From the NCBI RefSeq assembly GCF_014199395.1, contig NZ_JACIJM010000001.1:310001-374000 (forward strand): 64,000 nt of DNA, in the 5' to 3' direction. The first letter of the stretch is position 1; every line of letters begins with the position of its first letter. The DNA comes from Yoonia ponticola. GTDB taxonomy: Bacteria > Pseudomonadota > Alphaproteobacteria > Rhodobacterales > Rhodobacteraceae. The position numbers were made by a program, and so were the translations under genes. The notes under the pieces are model-generated. The model made no database searches and was not told the origin of the DNA. It was given only the letters and a program-made list of their open reading frames with translations. Shown here piece by piece: positions 57,579 to 64,000 of the stretch.

Positions 57579-59399
57579 TTATTTGTCTTTTGACTTTGCG
57601 TCAGACGCAGCAGCCGATTTTTTGAAACCGGATGTCATGTTGCCGAACAAGTCAGGCTTTGATCCGTGGCTGCGCATAATGGTGTACTGCTGGATGAACG
57701 TGATGATGTTGTTCGTGATCCAGTACAGTACAAGTCCGCTTGCGAAGCTGCCGAGCATGAACATAAAGACCCACGGCATATAGGCAAAAATCATTTTTTG
57801 CGTTGGATCGGACGGGGCCGGATTCAGCTTTTGCTGCAGCCACATAGAGATACCCAACACAATTGGCATGATGCCGATCGCGACCAATGCGACGATGCTA
57901 CCGGGCTCAGGTGTGCCCCATGGCAATAGACCAAACAAGTTAATGATTGATGACGTATCTGGCGCTGAAAGGTCTTTGATCCAGCCAATCCAAGGTGCGT
58001 GACGCAATTCGATCGTTACAAAAATCACTTTGTAGAGTGAGAAGAAGATCGGAATTTGCAACAGGATCGGCACACAACCGGCTGCTGGGTTAACCTTGTT
58101 GTCCTTGTAAAGCTTCATCATGCCTTGCTGCAAAGCCTGCTTGTCATCGCCAGAACGCTCTTTCAACGCTTCCATTTCTGGCTGAAGTTCTTTCATTTTC
58201 GCCATGGAAACGAAGGATTTATATGCCAGAGGAAGAACGAGTGCCTTTAGGATGAAGGTCAGCGCGATGATCGACCAGCCCATGTTGCCAATGATGACGT
58301 TCAGGTTGTGCAAAAGCCAGAAGATCGGCTTCGTTAAGAAAAAGAACCAGCCCCAGTCGATGCTATCAAGGAAGCCTGTGACGCCTTCTTCGTTTTCGTA
58401 ATTGCGGATTGCTTCCCATTCTTTTGCACCAGCATAAAGGCGCGTTGTCACGACGGTGAGCTCGCCGGGTGCGACTGTTTCCAGTGGCATAACGGCTTCT
58501 GCTTGGTACAAGTCGCGGCTGTCAAAATATTTAGACGTTGAGCGGAATGGGCGGCCTTGTTCTGGAATCAGTGTCGTCATCCAGAAATGGTCGGTATAGC
58601 CGATCCAGCCGTTTTCTGACGCTTCAAGACGTTCGGCTTGTGTGCCTTCGCTCGGGTCAACGCTGTAATCGACGACTTTGCTGTATTTGGTTTCTTCGAG
58701 TTCACCATCTGTCATGCGCACAAGGCCCTCGTGCAGAATGAAGAAGTTCTTCAGGTCTGCCGGAATTCCGTGGCGCCGGATTAGGCCGTAAGGACGAAGG
58801 GTGATGTCAGAGGTGCCTGTGTTTTCAACGCTTTGTGCGTAGTCGAACATGAAATCAGAATCGACAGAGATTTCTGTGCGGAAGATTTGGCCCGCGCCAT
58901 TGTCCCAGCGCAGTGTCACTGGCGTCTCAGGTGTCAGCACGTCGCCGGTCTCTAGCGACCAGATAGTGTCAGGGCCGGGGACCTGATCAGCACTTAGGCC
59001 GTCGGCGGATGCCCAACCGAACGTTGCAAAATAGGCTTCGGCGTCACCAACTGGCTTAAGCAAGCGAACGATTGGCGAATCCTCAGCGAGTTCTTCGCGG
59101 TATTGGGTCAACGACAAGTCGTCGATGCGTGCGCCTTGAAGCGAGAGCGACCCTTTAAATTCGGGTGTTTCGATGGCGATACGTGCAACTTCAACATCTG
59201 TTTCAGATGCGTCGGGTGTCGTCGTCGTCAGCGCGGTCACGTCATTGGCGGCCGTCGGTGTCGTCGCATCTAGCGATTCTGCTACTGGTGGCAGGTCGGT
59301 GATGGGAGCTTCTTCTGGCGGAAACAGCCAAAACCAAGTCATCACGACAAGGAAACTCAACACTGTTGCGAGAATCAGATTTTTGTTTTGGTCGTCCAT
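57579..59399 (-). CDS. yidC: Membrane protein insertase YidC
   Basis: YidC (606 residues) inserts and folds membrane proteins with or without SecYEG. It begins with the anchor helix (KNLILATVLSFLVVMTWFWLF). A periplasmic domain of about 330 residues follows, including RRHGIPADLKNFFILHEGLVR. The conserved core has PIFWLLHNLNVIIGNMGWSIIALTFILKALVLPLAYKSFVSMAKMKELQPEM, whose hydrophilic groove arginine-equivalent region lies in the first core helix. GCVPILLQIPIFFSLYKVIFVTIELRHAPW follows. A threonine-rich linker lies between the anchor and the domain. It is followed by a terminator and engB. Confidence 0.97.
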   Translation of the reverse strand: MDDQNKNLILATVLSFLVVMTWFWLFPPEEAPITDLPPVAESLDATTPTAANDVTALTTTTPDASETDVEVARIAIETPEFKGSLSLQGARIDDLSLTQYREELAEDSPIVRLLKPVGDAEAYFATFGWASADGLSADQVPGPDTIWSLETGDVLTPETPVTLRWDNGAGQIFRTEISVDSDFMFDYAQSVENTGTSDITLRPYGLIRRHGIPADLKNFFILHEGLVRMTDGELEETKYSKVVDYSVDPSEGTQAERLEASENGWIGYTDHFWMTTLIPEQGRPFRSTSKYFDSRDLYQAEAVMPLETVAPGELTVVTTRLYAGAKEWEAIRNYENEEGVTGFLDSIDWGWFFFLTKPIFWLLHNLNVIIGNMGWSIIALTFILKALVLPLAYKSFVSMAKMKELQPEMEALKERSGDDKQALQQGMMKLYKDNKVNPAAGCVPILLQIPIFFSLYKVIFVTIELRHAPWIGWIKDLSAPDTSSIINLFGLLPWGTPEPGSIVALVAIGIMPIVLGISMWLQQKLNPAPSDPTQKMIFAYMPWVFMFMLGSFASGLVLYWITNNIITFIQQYTIMRSHGSKPDLFGNMTSGFKKSAAASDAKSKDK

Positions 59400-59618
59400 G
59401 CGTATGCCGCCTGTTTCGAAAGAAATGGTTCCGCTGGTTCAACCCCTCAAGCCCCCAAAGGTCAAGCGGTTTTGCCTTATTTTTTTGATATTTCGGCGGT
59501 GTGGCGGGTCTAATTCCGATCCTTTCTCGCCGAACGAATGGAAACATCGGTCGCACGGCGGTGTTGCGTTCAAGGTTGTGCACACGAGGATTGATAAGGC
59601 CGAAACGCTAAATTTGGA

Positions 59619-60473
59619 TTAATCCAAATCGGAATTGGTCTGGAGCCCCAAAAAGTCGAACAAATTTGGGTCTAGCAGGTGCGATGGTCGCGTGTTTGTC
59701 AGGGCGCGAAACATCTTTTGTCGGCGTCCGGCGTGATTTTTTTCCCAGCCGTCAATCATTTGTTTAACTTGTTGGCGTTGTAATCCGTCTTGGGACCCGC
59801 ACAAATCACACGGAATGATTGGATATTTCATCGCATTAGAAAACGCTTCGCAATCCGCTTCGGCCACATGGGCGAGCGGGCGGTAGAGGAATAAATCGCC
59901 TTCTTCGTTCACCAGTTTTGGTGGCATCGTCGCAAGGCGACCACCGTGGAATAAATTCATCAGAAAGGTCTCAAGAATGTCGTCACGATGATGGCCGAGG
60001 ACAACAGCGCTACAGCCTTCTTCGCGGGCAATCCGGTAAAGATTTCCGCGTCTTAAGCGCGAGCACAACGCGCAAAAGGTCCGTCCAGCAGGCACCTTGT
60101 CCATGACGATGGAATAGGTGTCCTGATATTCGATGCGGTGTGGAACTTCCATCTTTTCGAGGAACGCAGGCAAGACGGTCGCGGGGAAATTGGGTTGCCC
60201 CTGATCAAGATTGCAGGCCAGCAATTCAACGGGCAAAAGCCCGCGCCACTTTAGTTCATGGAGGACAGCAAGCAGCGTATAGCTATCTTTTCCGCCAGAC
60301 AGGCAGATCAACCACTTCGGAAGTTTTCCGTCGCGGGGCGGTGGGGCAATCATGCCGTATTGCTCTATCGCTTCGCGGGTATTGCGCACGATCCGCTTGC
60401 GTAGTTTTTTAAACTCCGTCGTCGTAGGTGCGCCATTAAAGAGCGGATGAATGTCGGTTTTTTCGTCTAGCAT
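59619..60473 (-). CDS. ttcA: tRNA 2-thiocytidine(32) synthetase TtcA
   Basis: TtcA (284 residues) thiolates cytidine 32 of some tRNAs using ATP and a [4Fe-4S] cluster. The PP-loop is LSGGKDS (58-64). Cluster cysteines lie at C134 and C137 (FCALC) and C222 (PCDLC, with C225). [13 protein letters not shown] and [11 protein letters not shown] are canonical. ATG 60473 ([12 protein letters not shown]) is chosen; the frame is open 16 codons upstream with no support. It lies divergently from the hydrolase gene at 60618 and 220 bases from yidC. Confidence 0.93.
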   Translation of the reverse strand: MLDEKTDIHPLFNGAPTTTEFKKLRKRIVRNTREAIEQYGMIAPPPRDGKLPKWLICLSGGKDSYTLLAVLHELKWRGLLPVELLACNLDQGQPNFPATVLPAFLEKMEVPHRIEYQDTYSIVMDKVPAGRTFCALCSRLRRGNLYRIAREEGCSAVVLGHHRDDILETFLMNLFHGGRLATMPPKLVNEEGDLFLYRPLAHVAEADCEAFSNAMKYPIIPCDLCGSQDGLQRQQVKQMIDGWEKNHAGRRQKMFRALTNTRPSHLLDPNLFDFLGLQTNSDLD

Positions 60474-60617
60474 GAGTAAGCAGTATAACGCAGGCGCGAT
60501 GCCGCCAAGTGGTTTCATCACCGATCGCTGCGTGTTGCGATCACGTCTGGAAAACCTGACTAAGTGACTTTAGGTAAAGACTGTAGGCTCACCGTTATAT
60601 TTAACGGGGGAATTGTC

Positions 60618-61532
60618 ATGAATTATTTTTACAGTCGTCGCGCATTCAATAGCCAGACGGGTTATTTCACCAACCATTGTGCCTCGAGCACCAGTTATGT
60701 GGGGCTTGGTCCGTCTGATGGGACCGTTTCAAGGGGCGGTTTACTGACGGCGAAAAAGTGGGCAGAGGCGGTGCTGGGGCAAAGTGGCAATGGCCATGTT
60801 GTGATTTATGTCCATGGTTTTAATACCAAACAGGCGGCGATGCTGAGTACGTTGAATGCGTTGAAAACCGGCCTTGCTGGGGCGGGATTTGGCGCTGCAG
60901 TTGCCGCGTTTGATTGGCCTAGTGACGGTGTTATGTCGTCAAGCGCGTACACGCGTGACCGTAGGGACGCGGAAACTGTGGCGGCGCATATGGTTCTTGA
61001 TGGTGTTAAATTACTGCAGGAACACGCGCCGCGCACGAAGGTTCACATCGTTGCGCATTCGATGGGGGCTTACACGACGGTTCACGGCTGGGGCACGGTT
61101 GGTCATCGGTATTATCCGGCTAAGGTCGATCAGGCGGTGTTTGTTGCGTCAGATGTTGATCAGAACCGGATGTTGAAGCACGCGATTGGCGGGCAGGTGA
61201 TGCAGCAGCGCTGCAATCGGTTAACCCATTATTATTCTTCCGAGGATATGATTCTGGATATGTCGGGTAAGTACCTTAACTCTGGAACAAAGCGATCAGG
61301 TCGACATGGACTTGGCCCGTGGCCTGCGCCAACATTTAAGGACGTATCTTGTGTGGACCGTTACCTAAGCGCCAATCCGAAGCGGACGCGTACAGAATCG
61401 CATTCGCATAGCTGGTATTTTAAGGATGATCGTTTCTACGAGGATTTGGCCAAAACGCTTGCCGGCGACTCTGATAAAACATTGTCCACACGCGAACGGA
61501 TGGAAAATGGTGATCAGCGGCTAGTGCCTTAA
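60618..61532 (+). CDS. DUF900 alpha/beta hydrolase
   Basis: The 304-residue protein resembles DUF900 (COG4782) alpha/beta hydrolases. VVIYVHGFNT (oxyanion-hole side, H66) and the nucleophile elbow VHIVAHSMGAY with S148 are clear. The aspartate of the triad is probably D194 or nearby in ASDVDQN, and a C-terminal histidine in ESHSHSWYF could complete the triad. The GFNT motif is a family hallmark. The substrate is unknown. ATG 60618 has GGGGG upstream; the frame is open 18 codons earlier. Its stop overlaps the convergent yidD stop by four bases. Confidence 0.75.
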   Translation: MNYFYSRRAFNSQTGYFTNHCASSTSYVGLGPSDGTVSRGGLLTAKKWAEAVLGQSGNGHVVIYVHGFNTKQAAMLSTLNALKTGLAGAGFGAAVAAFDWPSDGVMSSSAYTRDRRDAETVAAHMVLDGVKLLQEHAPRTKVHIVAHSMGAYTTVHGWGTVGHRYYPAKVDQAVFVASDVDQNRMLKHAIGGQVMQQRCNRLTHYYSSEDMILDMSGKYLNSGTKRSGRHGLGPWPAPTFKDVSCVDRYLSANPKRTRTESHSHSWYFKDDRFYEDLAKTLAGDSDKTLSTRERMENGDQRLVP

Positions 61533-61750
61533 TCAGGAACGTTATCGATACCTGATCCGCCCCATGGGTGGCAGCGCGCGATGCGGCGGACAGTCAAATA
61601 CGCGCCTTTGATACCGCCGTGCTTTTCGAAGGCTTCGAGTGAATATGCCGAGCATGTGGGGTGAAAACGGCAGCCGTGTCCGACCCATGGGCTTAAAAAG
61701 AGGCGGTATGCTTTAACGGGAATCGCAAGGATATAGGCGAGGGGGGTCAT
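61529..61750 (-). CDS. yidD: Membrane protein insertion efficiency factor YidD
   Basis: YidD (73 residues) is a small membrane-associated protein thought to assist YidC. PVKAYRLFLSPWVGHGCRFHPTCSAYSLEAFEKHGGIKGAYLTVRRIARCHPWGGSGIDNVP contains the family's conserved cysteines (C-x4-PTCS and RCHP). It shares four bases with the rnpA stop, and the order rpmH-rnpA-yidD is conserved. yidC itself is 2 kb away, separated by ttcA and the DUF900 gene. Confidence 0.95.
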   Translation of the reverse strand: MTPLAYILAIPVKAYRLFLSPWVGHGCRFHPTCSAYSLEAFEKHGGIKGAYLTVRRIARCHPWGGSGIDNVPD

Positions 61751-62142
61751 TTATGGACCCGTTCCATCGCCCTGATCATATCGCTTTGAAGTTGGGTAAA
61801 GGGCAGACTGGCAGTTGTCCCGGCCCGTCCGACGAGAACATAATCCCAGCCATCGCGTCCGTACTGCGGCAGTACGATCCGCGCGATTTCGCGGAGTCGC
61901 CGTTTGGCGCGGTTTCGTGCGACCGCGTTTCCAACCTTTTTAGAACTGGTGAATCCGACGCGGATACCGTTCACAGGCTCGTCGTCGCGGCGTTTGCGCG
62001 CTTGCAGGTGGATGCCTGCCGTGCCGTGCCGTTTCGCATTGGAGCAGCGCACGAAATCGGCCCGCTTTGTCAAAACGCTAAGCGTTGGACGCGCAAAAAC
62101 CGCCTGTGGGCCGTCCATTTGGCTGACCGTTTGGTCTGCCAT
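61747..62142 (-). CDS. rnpA: Ribonuclease P protein component RnpA
   Basis: RnpA is the protein subunit of RNase P, which matures the 5' end of tRNAs. The family core LTKRADFVRCSNAKRH followed by GIRVGFTSSKKVGNAVARNRAKRRLREIARI, with the RNR signature, is intact. The N-terminus is uncertain. I use ATG 62142 (MADQTVSQMDG), but TTG 62163 and ATG 62118 are in the same frame and none has a clear ribosome binding site. The gene overlaps yidD by four bases and lies close behind rpmH. Confidence 0.93.
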   Translation of the reverse strand: MADQTVSQMDGPQAVFARPTLSVLTKRADFVRCSNAKRHGTAGIHLQARKRRDDEPVNGIRVGFTSSKKVGNAVARNRAKRRLREIARIVLPQYGRDGWDYVLVGRAGTTASLPFTQLQSDMIRAMERVHK

Positions 62143-62185
62143 GGGTGCCACGGGCGGCTTCAATGCAATAACCGTAAGTGGGCGC

Positions 62186-62320
62186 TTACGCGCTCAACTT
62201 CGCGCGGCCTTTGGCGCGACGGTTGTTCAGGATCTTGCGACCAGCCTTAGTGGCCATGCGTGCGCGGAATCCGTGGCGGTTCTTACGAACCCGGTTAGAT
62301 GGCTGGAACGTGCGCTTCAT
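62186..62320 (-). CDS. rpmH: 50S ribosomal protein L34
   Basis: L34 is a 44-residue basic protein of the 50S subunit. Reading the minus strand from ATG 62320 gives [18 protein letters not shown], then [26 protein letters not shown] and a TAA at 62186-62188. All are canonical for alphaproteobacteria. It begins the rpmH-rnpA-yidD unit and is preceded by GGAGGA at a suitable distance and a good promoter at 62388-62416. It is too short to stand out by length but is certain by sequence. Confidence 0.97.
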   Translation of the reverse strand: MKRTFQPSNRVRKNRHGFRARMATKAGRKILNNRRAKGRAKLSA

Positions 62321-62633
62321 CGCGAGTCCTCCGGTTAATGGGCCAAACCCCTGCGGGGGATTCGAAGCCGATTGAATTCAGACTTGTCCTTTAGAGCGGG
62401 TCTGGCGTCCTGTCAACGCAGTGCACGTCAGAAAACTGCAACAATTTCGCAGGCGAAGCGACGTCAAATGTTTCAATCACGGGCCGGACACCCCTGTTAT
62501 ATCGCAAAGTGCTAACAACAGATCAACCACCCGTGATCGGGGTATCCCAAACGGGGCTTTCCCGTCATCTAAGCCGCAACGAATTTGAAACCAATCGCCA
62601 CGATGTTGCCGCGAGATGAGATAGGACGATCAG
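62321..62633. other. Divergent intergenic region between rpmH and the TVP38 gene
   Basis: This 313-base region contains the rpmH promoter (minus strand) and no supported ORF. I see no clear promoter for the rightward gene and no other strong structure apart from a short CCCCTGCGGGGG stem (62348-62359). Confidence 0.5.
62388..62416 (-). promoter_or_regulatory. Sigma70 promoter for rpmH-rnpA-yidD
   Basis: On the minus strand a perfect -35 TTGACA (62411-62416) is followed after 17 bp by TAAAGG (62388-62393). Transcription would start near 62381, about 60 bases before rpmH. Confidence 0.6.
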
Positions 62634-63380
62634 ATGACCGAAGCCCCGACGACAGGTAAGACAGAGAAGCAAGGCAATGCCTTTGCCCGTCGTCTACCCC
62701 TTATTATTATCGTGATTGTTGCGATACTTGGCGCGATTTTCCTGCGCGATTACCTGACATTTGATGCGTTAAGCGAGAATCGTGAGGCATTGCTTGGTTT
62801 TCGGGATGCCAACTATTTGTTAACCGTGCTTCTATTCATCGGCGCTTATGTCGTGATCGTCGGCTTTTCGTTGCCGGGGGCGACGGTCGCCACGCTGACT
62901 GGCGGCTTTTTGTTCGCGACCTTCCCCGGTGCGTTGTTCAATGTCACGGGCGCTACTCTCGGCGCGACGGCGATTTTCCTCGCCGCCCGCTGGGGGTTTG
63001 GGGCGAAGCTGGGCGAAAAGCTGGAAGGCTCTGAAGGAATCGTTAAGAAAATCAAAGACGGTATCGACGAGAATCAATGGTCCATGTTGTTCCTGATCCG
63101 CCTCGTGCCAGCCGTTCCGTTCTTTATGGCGAACCTGATCCCCTCATTCCTAGAGGTCCCGACGCGCCGTTTTGTGATCTCGACCTTCTTTGGAATCATC
63201 CCCGGCACTGTGGTTTACACATCCGTCGGCGCGGGTCTTGGCGAAGTCTTTGCACGCGGCGAAACACCTAATTTGGGCATAATCTTTGAACCCTTCATCA
63301 TTGGCCCTATCATTGGGTTATGCGTGTTGGCCGCCCTTCCTATTATTATTAAGGCCGTGCGCGGCAAGAAAGGTCTTTGA
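62634..63380 (+). CDS. TVP38/TMEM64 family (VTT domain) membrane protein
   Basis: The 248-residue integral membrane protein has five to six hydrophobic segments and the SNARE-associated/VTT domain pattern. FSLPGATVATLTGGFLFATFPGALFNVTGATLGATAIFLAARWGFG contains the re-entrant-type GGxxFG region, and LIRLVPAVPFFMANLIPSFLEVPTRRFVISTFFGIIPGTVVYTSVGAGL is the second hallmark. Eukaryotic relatives scramble lipids, but the bacterial role is open. It lies three bases before the oxidoreductase gene, a pairing common in proteobacteria that suggests one operon. Confidence 0.87.
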   Translation: MTEAPTTGKTEKQGNAFARRLPLIIIVIVAILGAIFLRDYLTFDALSENREALLGFRDANYLLTVLLFIGAYVVIVGFSLPGATVATLTGGFLFATFPGALFNVTGATLGATAIFLAARWGFGAKLGEKLEGSEGIVKKIKDGIDENQWSMLFLIRLVPAVPFFMANLIPSFLEVPTRRFVISTFFGIIPGTVVYTSVGAGLGEVFARGETPNLGIIFEPFIIGPIIGLCVLAALPIIIKAVRGKKGL

Positions 63381-63383
63381 GCT

Positions 63384-64000
63384 ATGAACCGGATTAAAAC
63401 TGATATTTGTATCATTGGCGGCGGTTCTGGCGGATTGTCCGTTGCTGCGGGTGCAGTCCAAATGGGCGCAAAAGTTGTCCTACTCGAAGGTCATAAGATG
63501 GGCGGCGATTGCCTGAATTATGGTTGTGTCCCGTCTAAGGCGCTGATCGCGTCGGCCAAGCAGGCCTACGCCATGTCACACGGATCGGCGTTGGGCATCG
63601 CGGACGAGCAAGCGCAGGTCGATTTCGCCGCCGCAAAGGATCACGTCGCGGATGTGATTGCGACAATCGCCCCAGTCGATTCGGTTGAGCGGTTCGAGGG
63701 CTTAGGTGTCCAAGTCATTCAGGAATTCGGTGCGTTTATTTCCGAAACGGAAGTACAGGCTGGCGATACGATCATTGAGGCGCGGCGTTTCATCGTGGCT
63801 ACTGGCTCTGGTCCGTTTGTACCGCCGATCGACGGTCTGGCCGACGTGACCTACTACACAAACGAAAACATCTTTGATCTGCGCGAAAAGCCAAAGCATC
63901 TGATTGTTATCGGCGGCGGCCCCATCGGCATGGAAATGGCCCAAGCACATAGTCGTCTTGGCTGCGAAGTGACTGTGATTGAGGGCGCGAAAGCCTTTGG
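63384..64000 (+). CDS. FAD-dependent pyridine nucleotide-disulfide oxidoreductase (partial)
   Basis: The gene runs off the right edge of the window; about 205 residues are visible. The FAD-binding start CIIGGGSGGLSVAAGA and the redox pair in GGDCLNYGCVPSK (C43/C48) identify it as a class I dihydrolipoamide/mercuric/glutathione-reductase-type enzyme. The motif VATGSGPFVPPIDGL follows, and the NAD(P) fold begins at LIVIGGGPIGMEMAQAHSRLG. The missing C-terminal part prevents a precise call. A mercuric-reductase-like protein coupled to a TVP38 gene is frequent. ATG 63384 is three bases after the TVP38 stop. Confidence 0.88.
   Translation, partial: MNRIKTDICIIGGGSGGLSVAAGAVQMGAKVVLLEGHKMGGDCLNYGCVPSKALIASAKQAYAMSHGSALGIADEQAQVDFAAAKDHVADVIATIAPVDSVERFEGLGVQVIQEFGAFISETEVQAGDTIIEARRFIVATGSGPFVPPIDGLADVTYYTNENIFDLREKPKHLIVIGGGPIGMEMAQAHSRLGCEVTVIEGAKAF

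Noticed and set aside
59574..59586. TTGTGCACACGAG near yidC as a second regulatory array
   Set aside because: Only a single copy occurs without 11-bp repeats, so it does not qualify as an array. It is kept only as a note with the rplO array.

Overview
The window is a 64 kb chromosomal segment of an alphaproteobacterium, almost certainly a marine Rhodobacterales (Roseobacter-type) species. This is inferred from the style of the ribosomal, RNA polymerase and SecY proteins, the Aap/Bzt amino-acid transporter, a bacterial ATP12 chaperone, DUF1304, DUF374 and TIGR02466-type proteins, and the gene order tRNA-Trp, secE, nusG, rplK, rplA, rplJ, rplL, rpoB, rpoC. No phage, plasmid, CRISPR or IS gene is visible.

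Layout. 1-1.6 kb: the end of a membrane transporter gene (probably NicO type), a hexapeptide acetyltransferase and a DUF374 acyltransferase. 1.6-16.3 kb: tRNA-Trp, a sulfotransferase-like gene, secE-nusG, rplK-rplA, a cyclase-like orphan, rplJ-rplL and rpoB-rpoC. 16.5-19.9 kb: accessory block of desaturase, EamA exporter and two paralogous lipoproteins. 20-24.6 kb: str operon (rpsL, rpsG, fusA, tuf). 24.8-45.8 kb: S10/spc/alpha ribosomal cluster ending with rpoA and rplQ. It is broken at four places by non-ribosomal genes: a HEPN-like orphan before rpsJ, a beta-rich orphan between rplW and rplB, a six-gene block between rplP and rpmC, and a brnT-brnA toxin-antitoxin pair between rpmD and rplO. 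45.9-50 kb: a tightly overlapping run rarA-crcB-rluC-HAD phosphatase-ATP12. 50-54.8 kb: aapJQMP polar amino-acid ABC importer. 54.8-62.3 kb, mainly minus strand: SixA-like phosphatase, secreted protein, argB, engB, yidC, ttcA, a plus-strand DUF900 hydrolase, then yidD-rnpA-rpmH. 62.6-64 kb: a TVP38 membrane protein and the start of a pyridine nucleotide-disulfide oxidoreductase.

How it fits together. Most genes form the core expression machinery: ribosomal proteins, elongation factors G and Tu, RNA polymerase alpha/beta/beta', NusG, and the SecE/SecY/YidC insertion apparatus. The non-ribosomal insertions sit at operon junctions. Each follows a hairpin terminator of the upstream ribosomal operon, and in most cases a sigma70-like promoter (TTGnnn, 17 bp, TAnnnn, often with a C-rich spacer) precedes the next ribosomal gene. 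So the superoperon has been cut into independently transcribed units with cargo genes in the gaps. Three of the single-gene cargoes (class III cyclase-like, HEPN-like, beta-rich unknown) are AT-rich by eye and, with BrnTA, resemble defence or toxin genes. They are the best candidates for something undescribed.

Other items worth a second look are a phased array of three GTGCAC palindromes upstream of rplO, a family of structured hairpin elements directly behind the stop codons of rpoB, tuf and aapP, a long inverted repeat upstream of rpsJ, and mutually exclusive hairpins between rpsL and rpsG. All functional calls rest on reading the sequence and on recalled family knowledge. No database search was run.
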